This document shows, piece after piece, positions 8,631 to 17,113 of a stretch of DNA of 64,000 nt. The stretch is from Williamsia muralis NBRC 105860 (GTDB taxonomy: Bacteria > Actinomycetota > Actinomycetes > Mycobacteriales > Mycobacteriaceae): NCBI RefSeq assembly GCF_001598915.1, contig NZ_BDAP01000002.1, positions 682,001 to 746,000 on the forward strand, written 5' to 3'. Made by a program: the position numbers and the translations under genes. The notes beneath the pieces are model-generated. The model did no database searches. It was not told the origin of the DNA and saw only the letters and a program-made list of their open reading frames with translations. The stretch's first letter is position 1. Each line of letters starts with the position of its first letter.

Positions 8631-9926
8631 GTGGTATCGAATAACCAGACCCGTACCGTGCGACCTGTCGCGATCGTCGGCGGCAACCGGATCCCGTTCG
8701 CCAAGCAAGACGGGGCCTACGCCAAGGCCAGCAACCAGGACATGTTCACCGCCACGCTCGACGGCCTGATCAGCAGGTTCAGCCTTCAGGGCGAGCGGCT
8801 GGGCATGGTGGCCGGTGGTGCCGTGCTCAAGCACGCGCGTGACTTCAACCTCATCCGCGAGTCGGTCCTCGGCTCGGCCTTGTCGCCCTACACCCCGGCC
8901 TTCGACCTCCAGCAGGCCTGCGGCACCGGTCTCCAGGCGATCTCTGCTGTGGCCGACGGCATCGCGACGGGCAAGTTCGACGCCGGTATCGGCGGCGGTG
9001 TCGACACCACCTCCGATGCCCCGATCGCGGTATCCGAGGATCTGCGGCAGTCGCTGCTGGCAGTGAACCGGGCCCGCAGCACCGTCGACCGCCTCAAGGC
9101 CATCGCCAAGCTCCCGACGTCGCTGGGCATCGAGATCCCACGTAACGGTGAGCCCCGTACCGGCATGTCCATGGGTGAACACGCCGCGATCACCGCCAAG
9201 GAGTTCGGCATCAAGCGGTCCGACCAGGACGAACTCGCCGCAGCCAGCCACAAGAACATGGCGGCCGCCTACGACCGCGGCTTCTTCGACGACCTGATCA
9301 CCCCGTTCCTCGGGCTCACCCGCGACCAGAACCTGCGGCCGGGAAGCACTGTCGAGAAGTTGTCGACCCTCAAGCCGGTCTTCGGGGCGTCCCTCGGCGA
9401 CGCCACCATGACTGCGGGCAACTCGACTCCGCTGACCGACGGTGCTTCTGCTGTGTTGCTGAGCACCGACGAGTGGGCTGCGGAGAAGAAGCTGCCCGTG
9501 CTCGCACACCTCGTGGATGTCGAGACCGCCGCGGTCGATTACGTCAACGGGCCCGACGGCCTGCTCATGGCTCCCACCTACGCGATTCCGCGTCTCCTCG
9601 AGCGCAACGGCCTGACCTTGCAGGACTTCGACTACTACGAGATCCACGAGGCCTTTGCCTCGGTCGTCCTGTGCACGCTGGCGGCATTCGAGTCCGATGC
9701 GTACTGCAAGGAGCGGTTGGGCCTCGATTCGGCACTGGGCAGCATCGACCGCAGCAAGCTCAACGTGAACGGGTCCTCGCTGGCGGCCGGCCATCCGTTT
9801 GCTGCCACCGGCGGCCGGATCGTCGCCCAGACGGCCAAGCAGATCAAGGAGAACGGCGGTGGACGTGCGCTGATCTCCATCTGCGCTGCAGGCGGACAGG
9901 GCGTCACCGCGATCATCGAGGCGTGA
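8631..9926 (+). CDS. fadA2: Acetyl-CoA acetyltransferase (thiolase) FadA2-like
   Basis: This 431-residue thiolase condenses or cleaves acyl-CoA thioesters. The nucleophilic cysteine is Cys97 in [15 protein letters not shown]. The second thiolase signature is [17 protein letters not shown], and the C-terminal base region is [15 protein letters not shown]. The chosen start is the GTG at 8631 with TTGGGAGA just upstream; the frame extends further left only through the intergenic operator region. It is divergent from fabG4-htdX, as in M. tuberculosis Rv0243. Confidence 0.92.
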   Translation: MVSNNQTRTVRPVAIVGGNRIPFAKQDGAYAKASNQDMFTATLDGLISRFSLQGERLGMVAGGAVLKHARDFNLIRESVLGSALSPYTPAFDLQQACGTGLQAISAVADGIATGKFDAGIGGGVDTTSDAPIAVSEDLRQSLLAVNRARSTVDRLKAIAKLPTSLGIEIPRNGEPRTGMSMGEHAAITAKEFGIKRSDQDELAAASHKNMAAAYDRGFFDDLITPFLGLTRDQNLRPGSTVEKLSTLKPVFGASLGDATMTAGNSTPLTDGASAVLLSTDEWAAEKKLPVLAHLVDVETAAVDYVNGPDGLLMAPTYAIPRLLERNGLTLQDFDYYEIHEAFASVVLCTLAAFESDAYCKERLGLDSALGSIDRSKLNVNGSSLAAGHPFAATGGRIVAQTAKQIKENGGGRALISICAAGGQGVTAIIEA

Positions 9927-10008
9927 TCGGACGCCGGGGATTGCACATCTGAAAAAACTTTTTGAAGGTGTGTAACGCCTGGCGCCCCTACGGCGAAGTA
10001 CTTGATAA

Positions 10009-10065
10009 CTCCGGTTGAGCTGCACGACCCCCGACCCTGTAGCTCAACCGGAGCCCTATTTTTCC
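10009..10065 (+). terminator. Rho-independent terminator after fadA2
   Basis: A 13-bp inverted repeat (CTCCGGTTGAGCT at 10009-10021 with its complement at 10041-10053) is followed by CCCTATTTTT. Nothing else convincing is visible in 9927-10263. A weak TTGACG / TATGAG pair with a 15-base spacer (10196-10222) might be the promoter of the next small gene. Confidence 0.85.
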
Positions 10066-10263
10066 CGGTGTGACAATCCGCCGGTTCCTCTGGTCGCTCG
10101 TCGACCCGGCCCGTACCGCTCTCGAAGCGAGGCTCGCGGCCTCCCGATGTGGCGTCGGCTACATCCGTCCGCCGGACGCAATAAACAGCTGTCTCTTGAC
10201 GTTTGGAATCTCGCTGTATGAGTCAGCCGCCCTTGTCGGGCGGGAGATATCAGGAGGTGGACC

Positions 10264-10425
10264 ATGAGTTCCTACTCGCCGCCGGCGACATGGACGTCAC
10301 CGACGTTCCGTGCCCACACTCGTCCGATCGGCGACGAACCCGGGCCGGGCTGGTCGGGTTATCTGGTGGTCGCGGCAGTACTCGGACTGCTGGCGTTGAT
10401 GTTGATCGGCGCCACCCCGAGCTGA
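10264..10425 (+). CDS. Small single-span membrane protein (53 aa)
   Basis: This 53-residue open frame has a strong ribosome-binding site (CAGGAGGT) six bases before its ATG. The N-terminal half is Pro/Thr/Arg-rich. The second half is one transmembrane segment (YLVVAAVLGLLALMLIGA), ending two residues after it. The arrangement suggests a small inner-membrane protein with its N-terminus inside. I do not recognise a family. A terminator-like hairpin follows directly. Confidence 0.6.
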   Translation: MSSYSPPATWTSPTFRAHTRPIGDEPGPGWSGYLVVAAVLGLLALMLIGATPS

Positions 10426-10434
10426 CGTCCGGCG

Positions 10435-10463
10435 GGCCCGCCGCGACTTGGTAGCGGCGGGCC
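10435..10463. terminator. Hairpin between the small membrane protein and P450
   Basis: A perfect 10-bp GC-only stem (GGCCCGCCGC / GCGGCGGGCC) with a 9-base loop lies between convergent genes. There is no T-run, so the terminator role is likely but not certain. Confidence 0.6.
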
Positions 10464-10498
10464 ACGGCCACTGCCCGGTCACACCGCGGAGCGCCCGA

Positions 10499-11875
10499 TC
10501 ACCCCGCAGAGGGTGCAGACACCTCGAACCGGAGACCGAAGTTGTTGAAGGTGAGGGGAAGCGGTGCGTCGGGCGACAGGTGCGGTGTGGAGGTCAGAGT
10601 GAAGCGCCCACCCAGCAGATGGGCGAGGAACGTGCTCGTGGTGAACAAGACGAGGTTCTCGCCGGGGCATCGGGCCGGTCCGGCGCTGAAGGGCACCAGA
10701 TCCGGGCGTGCTGCGGCCCGGCCGTCGCTCCAGATGTCCGGGGCGAATGTGTTGGCGTAATTCGCCAGTTCGGGGTCCCGATGAAAGACAGGCGCCTGGA
10801 TGATGACTCCGGCACCGGCTTTGGCCACCATCGAGCGGTCGTCGCCCCAATAGGTGTCGGCTGTGGTGTCCCGCAGGATGCTGGGCGTGGTGGGCCACAG
10901 TCGCACCGATTCCAGCATGCAGTCGCGAAGGAAGTCGTACGTGCGCGGCTCCGCGCCGTCGGATCCGATCTCCGACAACGCCCGCTGCATCTGCTCGGGA
11001 TGAGTGGCCAGCAGCGCGAGTGCACGGCTCATCGCGATTCCCGCGGCGTCGAATGCGAACAGCCAGTGGGGCATCTGCCCGATGGGGTCGACCGCAGGTG
11101 TCGTCGGTATCTCGCCGAGTGCCGCTGCCAGACTTCCTGGGGCCGGGTCGGCGACGTACTGGTACAGCCGCTCGATGAACCGCTCCCGTCTCATCGGATG
11201 CGGGCGCGACAGGAAAGACCAATTGCCGGCCGCCCGGAGTTTTCTCAACAGGTCGGTGGTCTGCTCGTCGTCGCGTGCGGCGTCGCCGAACGTGATCCGC
11301 CGTACCGCTTTCCACCAGGCGATCAACAGGTCGTCGGCGCTCATGGACCCCGCTTCTGTCATCTGAGAGAGAAGGACGTCTGCTTCTTGACCGGCCACGT
11401 CCGCGATCGTGCTTGCCATCCTGTGCAGTTCACGCGGGGTGTCGAGCGCGGCGACGTTGACCAGCCGTCGTTGCTCACGGAGGTGTCCCTCCGAGATGAG
11501 AACCGCATGCGGCTGAAACGGGTTGAGCGCAGCCTTCTTTTCCCGTGTCGCCGGATTGAACGGATCCGGCGATTCCTCGAGCACCCGCTGGACGTCGGCA
11601 GAATCGAGGATTACCAGAATCCGGCGGCCGGGCAGTACGAGCTCGACGGGTCCGGACCCGTACTGCTCGCGCAGTCGGCGCGCGCACTTGAGTGCGGTGG
11701 AGTCGGCTTGCACTCGCTCGAGCCCGGCCATCACCAGCGGTCGGCGCACGATGACACCGGCAGCGATGGCGGCAAAGCCGAGCTCCGCGAGTACGCGCAG
11801 GGCACCGGCACCGCGAATCCGGGGTACCGGAGCGATGTGCCCGGCGGACGTGTGCGCGGATGTCGTCTCGGTCAT
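10499..11875 (-). CDS. Cytochrome P450
   Basis: This 458-residue soluble P450 monooxygenase has the heme-ligand motif FSAGPARCPG with Cys403, the K-helix ExxR in LESVRLWP, and a PERF-like region before the heme loop. The I-helix reads FAFDAAGIAMSRAL, so the usual acid/alcohol pair (D/E-T) for oxygen activation is replaced by A-M/S. That may mean a different proton-delivery route or peroxide use. I chose the ATG at 11875, about ten bases after GAGAGG. No ferredoxin or ferredoxin reductase is adjacent. The substrate is unknown. Confidence 0.88.
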   Translation of the reverse strand: MTETTSAHTSAGHIAPVPRIRGAGALRVLAELGFAAIAAGVIVRRPLVMAGLERVQADSTALKCARRLREQYGSGPVELVLPGRRILVILDSADVQRVLEESPDPFNPATREKKAALNPFQPHAVLISEGHLREQRRLVNVAALDTPRELHRMASTIADVAGQEADVLLSQMTEAGSMSADDLLIAWWKAVRRITFGDAARDDEQTTDLLRKLRAAGNWSFLSRPHPMRRERFIERLYQYVADPAPGSLAAALGEIPTTPAVDPIGQMPHWLFAFDAAGIAMSRALALLATHPEQMQRALSEIGSDGAEPRTYDFLRDCMLESVRLWPTTPSILRDTTADTYWGDDRSMVAKAGAGVIIQAPVFHRDPELANYANTFAPDIWSDGRAAARPDLVPFSAGPARCPGENLVLFTTSTFLAHLLGGRFTLTSTPHLSPDAPLPLTFNNFGLRFEVSAPSAG

Positions 11876-12105
11876 GGGGTGTGGTCCTCTCTGGCGTGAG
11901 CGCTTCGACTTCGAGGAGTCGACCCACTGGCGGCTGGTCTGGCCATGCGGGCGATTTGGTGGCCGAATTCCCACTGCTGATGGGCTTAAACCCGATCGAC
12001 GGGGTTTGAAGTGGTCCCGTTGTGGGCACACTTCGCCGAGCGCGACGCGCTGTGTGCCCGCATTCCGTGGGCTCACCGGGGTGACTTATCGAGGTGGACT
12101 GTCTG
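11876..12105. other. Intergenic region with two imperfect inverted repeats
   Basis: No gene is seen in these 230 bases between the divergent P450 and zinc-ribbon genes. Two symmetric elements are visible: AAACCC (11988-11993) facing GGGTTT (12002-12007), and GGGCACAC (12024-12031) facing GTGTGCCC (12052-12059). Either could be an operator or transcript hairpin. The evidence is symmetry only. Confidence 0.35.
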
Positions 12106-12324
12106 ATGCGTGGGGATTCGTCATCGATCCTGTGCCTGTGGTGCGGATTCGAGCTCGCGGCGTCAAGATTTGCTGGTCCGGCGGCCGCTGCTGCCGTGGC
12201 CACCGCAAACGGCTGGTCGGTGAGCGACCACCACACGCTGTGTCCGTCATGCGCCACTGCCTTCGCGGCGATCCAGCAGAACGTCCTGGACGAAGATCGC
12301 GACTGCCCAACAACAGTTGGTTAG
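12106..12324 (+). CDS. Small zinc-ribbon-like protein
   Basis: This 72-residue protein has two CxxC pairs, CLWC near the N-terminus and CPSC near residue 48, about 33 residues apart. That is the layout of a small zinc ribbon. GAGGTGG lies eight bases before the chosen ATG; a GTG at 12094 is in frame but overlaps that site. The stop falls inside the IdeR box of the next gene. No family is recognised. Codon use looks like its neighbours, but the short length leaves the call moderate. Confidence 0.5.
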   Translation: MRGDSSSILCLWCGFELAASRFAGPAAAAAVATANGWSVSDHHTLCPSCATAFAAIQQNVLDEDRDCPTTVG

Positions 12325-12334
12325 GGTAACCTTC
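12316..12334 (+). promoter_or_regulatory. IdeR/DmdR-like iron box before the siderophore-interacting protein
   Basis: GTTGGTTAGGGTAACCTTC matches 15 of 19 positions of the mycobacterial IdeR consensus TWAGGTWAGSCTWACCTWA. It ends five bases before the ATG of the next gene, so bound repressor would block transcription start. Iron repression of that gene is expected. Confidence 0.75.
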
Positions 12335-12339
12335 CCCGC

Positions 12340-13218
12340 ATGGGATTTTCGTTTGCGCGGGTGGTCGAGAACACCGAGCTGAACCCGCGGCTCCGCCGGA
12401 TCGTTTTCTCCGTACCCGATGTGGCCGTCCTCGAACTGCCTGACCTGGCGGACGAAGTGGTCGGCATCTACTTTCCGACCGCTGGTGGCGGCCGGCCCCC
12501 GGCGATGGAGAACCGGGACGGTGTCTGGGGCTACTACGACCAGGAGACCCCACCGGAGGGTCGCAATTACACGGTTCGCTCTGTCGATCGGACTGCCAAC
12601 ACGATGGTGGTCGACTTCGTGGTGCACGACCACGGCGTCGCCACCTTGTGGGCGCAGGGTGCCCAGGTCGGGGACGAGGTCGGGATGTCCCACGCTCGAG
12701 GCTGGTACCGCCCTGAGGCAACCACCGAGTGGCAACTGCTGGTCGCCGACCTCGCGGGTCTGCCCGCGCTCGCCCGGATCATCGAGGGACTGCCTGCGCA
12801 GGCCCGGGTCACCGCCATCGTGGAGGTTGTCGACGAGTCCGATCTCGACTATCTGCCCCGGCGCGACAACGTGGACCTGGTCAGTCTGGTCGGCAGCGGA
12901 AACGGTTACGGCGACAGCCGACTCGGCGAGGCAGTCGAGCGGTTCGGTCACCCCGAGGGCCGCGGGTACTGCTGGTTCGCCGCCGAGGCGAAGGCATCGC
13001 GCGCTGTTCGCAAGCACTTCCGCAAGCAGTTCGGCTGGAAGGCCGATCAGTGCGACATCATCGGCTACTGGCGATTCGACGGGGAAGCCTGGGCCAAGAG
13101 GTTCGAGCAGGTCGGTGGTGAGCTGTACGCGGTGTATGCCGCAGCGCTCGCCGACGGCAAGAGCGAAAAGGTGGCTTCGGAGATCTTCGACGACGCGCTC
13201 GAACGCGCTGGGCTCTGA
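12340..13218 (+). CDS. Siderophore-interacting protein (ferric-siderophore reductase, ViuB-like)
   Basis: This 292-residue SIP-family flavoreductase binds FAD through an N-terminal barrel and uses a C-terminal Rossmann-like half to take electrons from NAD(P)H, reducing ferric siderophore in the cytoplasm. The FAD motif RNYTVRS begins near residue 75. The C-terminal part has WFAAEAKASRAVRKHFRKQFGW, typical of the family. An iron box lies immediately upstream. It is convergent with the transporter operon that follows. It probably serves the siderophores made at the right side of the window. Confidence 0.92.
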   Translation: MGFSFARVVENTELNPRLRRIVFSVPDVAVLELPDLADEVVGIYFPTAGGGRPPAMENRDGVWGYYDQETPPEGRNYTVRSVDRTANTMVVDFVVHDHGVATLWAQGAQVGDEVGMSHARGWYRPEATTEWQLLVADLAGLPALARIIEGLPAQARVTAIVEVVDESDLDYLPRRDNVDLVSLVGSGNGYGDSRLGEAVERFGHPEGRGYCWFAAEAKASRAVRKHFRKQFGWKADQCDIIGYWRFDGEAWAKRFEQVGGELYAVYAAALADGKSEKVASEIFDDALERAGL

Positions 13219-13230
13219 TCTCGCCGCACT

Positions 13231-14016
13231 TCATTCCGCGGTGAACATCGGCCGCCCGGACACCGGGTCACGGCTGATCCGGGCGCGTACGTCGAACACC
13301 GTGTGCAGCAGGTCGGCGGTCAGCACGTCGTCCGGATGACCGTCGGCGATGATCGTGCCGTCGCGCATCGCCACGATCCGATCGCAGTATCGCGCGGCCT
13401 GGTTGACGTCGTGGAGCACCATCACAACCGTTTTGTCATGTGCGCGAACGAGTTCGACGATCAGTTCCATCAGATCGATCTGATGCCGGATGTCGAGATA
13501 TGTGGTCGGCTCGTCGAGGAGCAACACGCCCGTGTCCTGGGCGAGTGCCATCGCGATCCAGGCCCGTTGACGTTCACCACCCGACAACGAATCGAGGCGC
13601 CGTTCGGCCATCGACGTCACCCCCGCCATCGACATCGCCCTGGCCATCACCTCGTCGTCGCGGCGACTGAGCATGGCAAGGGGGCCCAGCCGCGGATACC
13701 GGCCCTGTTCCACCAGCTCACGAACCCGCAACCCTGCCGGGATCGTGGAGGTCTGCGGAAGGATCGCGAGCCTGCGTGCAACGTCGACCGTCTTGCGCGT
13801 GGCGATGGGTTGACCGTCCAGTCGAACCTCCCCATGGCGGGGGGTGAGTACCCGGGCCAGAGCCATCAGCAGCGTGGACTTGCCCGAGCCGTTGGGCCCC
13901 ACCAGTGCTGTTGCGGTACCGGACTCGATCCGCAGGTTCAGGCCGTCGACGACGGCACGTCCGCGATAGCCGAGTTCGAGGTCGAATCCCTCGAGCAGCG
14001 GCGGATTTTGATTCAT
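13231..14016 (-). CDS. FecE-type ABC transporter ATPase (metallophore uptake)
   Basis: This 261-residue ATPase energises import of a metal chelate. Walker A is GPNGSGKSTLL, the ABC signature LSGGERQR, Walker B VLLLDEPT and the D-loop TTYLD; the switch His lies in VLHDVNQAARYCD. The start is the ATG at 14016, overlapping the upstream permease stop (ATGA). It is third in a coupled permease-permease-ATPase operon whose promoter carries a Zur-like box. FecE relatives handle siderophores, heme or B12 rather than free metal ions, so the cargo should be a metallophore complex. Confidence 0.92.
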   Translation of the reverse strand: MNQNPPLLEGFDLELGYRGRAVVDGLNLRIESGTATALVGPNGSGKSTLLMALARVLTPRHGEVRLDGQPIATRKTVDVARRLAILPQTSTIPAGLRVRELVEQGRYPRLGPLAMLSRRDDEVMARAMSMAGVTSMAERRLDSLSGGERQRAWIAMALAQDTGVLLLDEPTTYLDIRHQIDLMELIVELVRAHDKTVVMVLHDVNQAARYCDRIVAMRDGTIIADGHPDDVLTADLLHTVFDVRARISRDPVSGRPMFTAE

Positions 14017-15008
14017 CTGCGTTCCTTTCGGACGAGCCAGATCAGGTACGGCGCACCCAGTGACGCGGTGACGGCGCCGACCGGGAGGCCGGTGACCGCC
14101 GGGCCACTCCCGGGCAGATCGAGTGTGATGCTGAAGGCCAGGAGATCCGCGGCCGACAGAGCGATTGCCCCGAGCACCATGCTGACGGGTATCAGATTCC
14201 GATAGTCGCCGCCGACGAGGATGCGTGCCAGATGTGGTGCCATCAACCCGATGAACGCCACCGCTCCGGCTGCCGTGACGGCCGCTGCGGCCGCGAGCAC
14301 CGCGACCATCAGCAGCACGAAACGGGTTGGCGCCGTGCGCAATCCCAGACCCGTGGCGGTGATGTCGCCGAGCGAGAGGACATTGACCCGCGAGGATGCG
14401 AGCAGAGCAGCCACCCCGAGTACGAGGACCCAGGGCCACAAGGCATTCCAATCGGACTGCGTACGCGCGTTGAGTGACCCGATGAGCCATCGGAGCACCA
14501 CACCCATCGGCTGCGCGTCGACGACGAGCAGCAACGAGGTGACTGCGCCGAGGATGGCACCCAGCAAGATTCCCGCGACCGCGAGCGACCGTCGGCCGAC
14601 CAGGTACAGCAAGACACCGGCGGCGACTGCACCGACCAACGACGCGATGGCTGCCATGTCCTGGTGTGGGAACGCGAGGATGGCCACGACAACACCGAGT
14701 GCCGCGCCCGCCCCGACTCCGGTGGTTCCCGGTTCGGCGAGTGGATTGCCGATCACGGCTTGCAGCAGTGCGCCCGAGAGAGCAAGCAGGACACCGGCGC
14801 CCATGCCGACGAGTACCCGGGGGAGGCGGTACTTGAGGACGATGACCTCGTGTGCGCGGGTCTCCGACGTGCCCGTCAGTACTCGAAAGGTGTCGGCGGC
14901 GCCGAGGTCGGAACGCCCGATCAGCAGATGCGCCATCACGAGTGCGACGAGCACGACCGTGCCGCCGGCCAGGAGGGGGAGGGGCCGCAGCAGGTTCGGT
15001 TCCCTCAT
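14013..15008 (-). CDS. FecCD-type ABC permease (second subunit)
   Basis: This 331-residue integral membrane permease of the FecCD/BtuC family has about ten hydrophobic segments. Conserved features are RLPRVLVGMGAGVLLALSGALLQ, GNPLAEPGTTGVGAGAALG, and GAVAFIGLMAPHLAR, which contacts the ATPase. It overlaps both neighbours by ATGA, indicating a stoichiometric heterodimer with the preceding permease. Confidence 0.92.
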   Translation of the reverse strand: MREPNLLRPLPLLAGGTVVLVALVMAHLLIGRSDLGAADTFRVLTGTSETRAHEVIVLKYRLPRVLVGMGAGVLLALSGALLQAVIGNPLAEPGTTGVGAGAALGVVVAILAFPHQDMAAIASLVGAVAAGVLLYLVGRRSLAVAGILLGAILGAVTSLLLVVDAQPMGVVLRWLIGSLNARTQSDWNALWPWVLVLGVAALLASSRVNVLSLGDITATGLGLRTAPTRFVLLMVAVLAAAAAVTAAGAVAFIGLMAPHLARILVGGDYRNLIPVSMVLGAIALSAADLLAFSITLDLPGSGPAVTGLPVGAVTASLGAPYLIWLVRKERR

Positions 15009-16027
15009 GCCGCCGAGTCCTGGCGGCGTAGTGCGATGAGCAGCGTCGGGACGCCGATCAGGGTGGTGGTGATACCCACCGGGATCTCGATGGGATACAG
15101 CGCAATTCGGGACAAAAGGTCGGCTGTGGTGAGCAACACTGCGCCCGCGACCGGTGTCAGCCAGAAGACCCGGCGGGCGCTGGTGGTGTGCAGCGCCCAC
15201 CTGCACAGGTGCGGTGCCAACAGGGCCACGTACGCCACCGGGCCGCACACGCAAGCGACAACCGCAGCCAGGACGCCGGCGCACCCGAGCGCCGACAACC
15301 GTGCACGAAACACGTTGATGCCCAAGCCCGCTGCAACATCATCGCCGAGCGACAGCGCTGCCACGCGGTGCCGTAAGAACAGGGCTGCCGGTACGGCGAC
15401 AGTGAGCCAGGGAGCGACCACCGCGACGTGTGGCCAGCCGCGATCGCTGAGGCTTCCCAGGAGATAGCGGAACAGCAATGGCAGGTTGCCCTCGGTGCCC
15501 AGGCTCACGAGCGCGATCACGAGTCCAGACGCCAACGCGGTGACCGCCGAGCCGATCAGCAGCATCGTGGTGGGGTCGTGGGTTTTTCCCACTGCCACGA
15601 GCACCGTCGAGCCGGCCACTGCGGCGCCGAGCAGGGCGACGTACGGCAGCTGGTGCAGTCCCACCGGCAGCGCGAGGACGGTCACCGCGGTCAACACCAC
15701 GGCAGCGCCCGAGGACACGCCCAGGAGTTCGGGGCCGGCGATGCGGTTCTGCATCGCGTCCTGCATCAAGATGCCCGCCAGGCCGAGGGCGGCCCCGCAC
15801 ATCACGCCGAGCAGTGCTCGTGGCAACCGGGAATCCGCCACGTAGGGGTGAAGGGGATCGGAAACGTCGGTGAGTGCGGCGAAAGCCTCGAGTGGCGTCA
15901 CCACCGGGTCCCCGGCGCACAGGGCGGCCACCACCACGACTGCGATCGCGGCCGTACCCAGCAGCAACGAGCCGGTGAGCCGTCGGTTGGGTCGCCTCTG
16001 CGCAGTCGTATTGACAATGGTTATCAT
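15005..16027 (-). CDS. FecCD-type ABC permease (first subunit)
   Basis: This FecCD/BtuC-type permease of about 340 residues carries SRLPRALLGVMCGAALGLAG, ELLGVSSGAA and GPVAYVALLAPHLCRW. The ATG at 16027 lies inside the Zur-like palindrome. In-frame ATG codons at 16039 and 16042 are alternatives, and none has a clear ribosome-binding site, so a leaderless or very short-leader transcript is possible. It is divergent from the substrate-binding lipoprotein and shares its operator. Confidence 0.9.
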   Translation of the reverse strand: MITIVNTTAQRRPNRRLTGSLLLGTAAIAVVVVAALCAGDPVVTPLEAFAALTDVSDPLHPYVADSRLPRALLGVMCGAALGLAGILMQDAMQNRIAGPELLGVSSGAAVVLTAVTVLALPVGLHQLPYVALLGAAVAGSTVLVAVGKTHDPTTMLLIGSAVTALASGLVIALVSLGTEGNLPLLFRYLLGSLSDRGWPHVAVVAPWLTVAVPAALFLRHRVAALSLGDDVAAGLGINVFRARLSALGCAGVLAAVVACVCGPVAYVALLAPHLCRWALHTTSARRVFWLTPVAGAVLLTTADLLSRIALYPIEIPVGITTTLIGVPTLLIALRRQDSAA

Positions 16028-16029
16028 TT
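16009..16029. promoter_or_regulatory. Zur-like box 1, divergent importer promoter
   Basis: The core TGACAA-TGG-TTATCA is an imperfect Fur-family palindrome like the TGAxAATGATTxTCA sites of actinobacterial Zur. It lies between the permease operon and the lipoprotein gene and overlaps the permease start codon. Two closely similar sites occur at 17011-17032 and 22680-22700. It does not resemble the IdeR consensus. Confidence 0.75.
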
Positions 16030-16058
16030 CGCTCAACATCATCTGCAAGGGAGATCGA

Positions 16059-16994
16059 ATGCGCAAGTCCATCGCTCTGTCCACCACTCGCGGCCTCGTC
16101 GCGGCCGCATCGGCATTGGCGTTACTGGGGGTGGCAGCCTGCGGCACCGGCGGTGACGAGCCGGCCGCCGAGTCGATCGTCGTGACCGACGCAACCGGCA
16201 CCACGGTCACCCTGGCGGGCCCGGCCGACCGAATCGCCTGTCTGACACTGATCTGCGTCGACGCTCTCAAGGAAGTGGGGATCACCCCCGTTGCTTACCG
16301 GGAGGATCTGGCCCTCGATGAGCGGTTCTTCGGACCCGACGCGGACATGCGAAAGATCACCGGCGGCTTCGGTGAGGAAAACGTAGAAGACATCGCCATG
16401 TCCGAGCCCGACCTGGTCATCGGGCTCGGTGGAGTACAAGACGGGCTGCGAGCAGCTGTCGAGGAGTCCGCGCCGTTGTATCTGGTCGATCCGTCCTCGT
16501 GGCAGGACTCGGTCGAGTTCTTGCGCACCATAGGGCAATTGACGGGTAAGCAGGCAGAGGCGGACGCTTCGGCCCAATCGTTTGTCGAGCGCGTCGAAAC
16601 CGCGCGCCAGAACCGCAGTGACCTCACCACGTTGTCGATGTACGGGGAGCCGGGCAGTCTCGGCGTCGACTCCGTCGAAACGCCGGTCGGTTCACTTCTT
16701 GCCGAGGTCAGCGACTACCCATGGCCTGCCGGTACCGATGCCTTCGCAACCGTGTCGGTTGAGCAGATCGCAGGCGTCAACCCCGATGTCATCTTCGCGC
16801 AGGCATTTTCGTCCGGCGACGACGCGGAACCGCTGTCGGCGAGACTGGCGACGAATCCGATCTGGCCCTCGGTCGCGGCAGCGCAGAACAACCGCGTGGT
16901 CGAGGTGGAGGCGAGCCTGTGGGCCACCGGCCGCGGAACCGTGTCGTTGGGCTTTGTTCTCGATGAGGTGACGGGCGAGTTGGCAAAGTCCTGA
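16059..16994 (+). CDS. Metallophore-binding lipoprotein (FecB/BtuF type)
   Basis: This 311-residue periplasmic-binding-type protein has a signal peptide and lipobox GVAAC with Cys28. It should deliver a chelate to the divergent FecCD/FecE transporter. The fold is shown by VVTDATGTTVTLAGPADRIACL, then SEPDLVIGLGG and GVNPDVIFAQAF. AAGGGAGA precedes the ATG by four bases. The Zur-like box lies 30 bases upstream, and the next Zur-like box lies just behind the gene. Pairing with the RiPP genes downstream suggests the ligand is their product bound to zinc. Confidence 0.92.
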   Translation: MRKSIALSTTRGLVAAASALALLGVAACGTGGDEPAAESIVVTDATGTTVTLAGPADRIACLTLICVDALKEVGITPVAYREDLALDERFFGPDADMRKITGGFGEENVEDIAMSEPDLVIGLGGVQDGLRAAVEESAPLYLVDPSSWQDSVEFLRTIGQLTGKQAEADASAQSFVERVETARQNRSDLTTLSMYGEPGSLGVDSVETPVGSLLAEVSDYPWPAGTDAFATVSVEQIAGVNPDVIFAQAFSSGDDAEPLSARLATNPIWPSVAAAQNNRVVEVEASLWATGRGTVSLGFVLDEVTGELAKS

Positions 16995-17010
16995 CGGATG
17001 GCGCCCACGC

Positions 17011-17032
17011 TATTGAAAATGATTGTCAAATA
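17011..17032. promoter_or_regulatory. Zur-like box 2, RiPP operon promoter
   Basis: The core TTGAAAATGATTGTCAA is a near-perfect Fur-family palindrome, closest of the three to the published actinobacterial Zur sites I recall. It lies 82 bases before the precursor peptide ATG and 16 bases behind the lipoprotein gene, so the RiPP operon should have its own zinc-repressed promoter. Confidence 0.8.
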
Positions 17033-17113
17033 GCCTAGCGTGAGTCCTGGTCGTTCGATGAGCGACCGATTCGGTTGCGATGCAGCCGAATTCACTACAA
17101 GCGAAGGAGATTC

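Noticed and set aside
8475..10025. A 970-codon reverse frame that would extend FabG4 across fadA2
   Set aside because: The upstream part is antisense to a complete thiolase. The FabG4 start with a ribosome-binding site at 8474 gives the family length.
11988..12007. AAACCC/GGGTTT symmetric element as a defined operator
   Set aside because: Short, imperfect at its edges and not repeated elsewhere in the window; recorded only as an intergenic feature.
16009..16029. Reading the importer promoter box as an IdeR site
   Set aside because: It lacks the TTAGG/CCTAA half-sites, and its sister sites lie beside a zinc-independent ribosomal protein gene, so a Zur-type site is the better fit.
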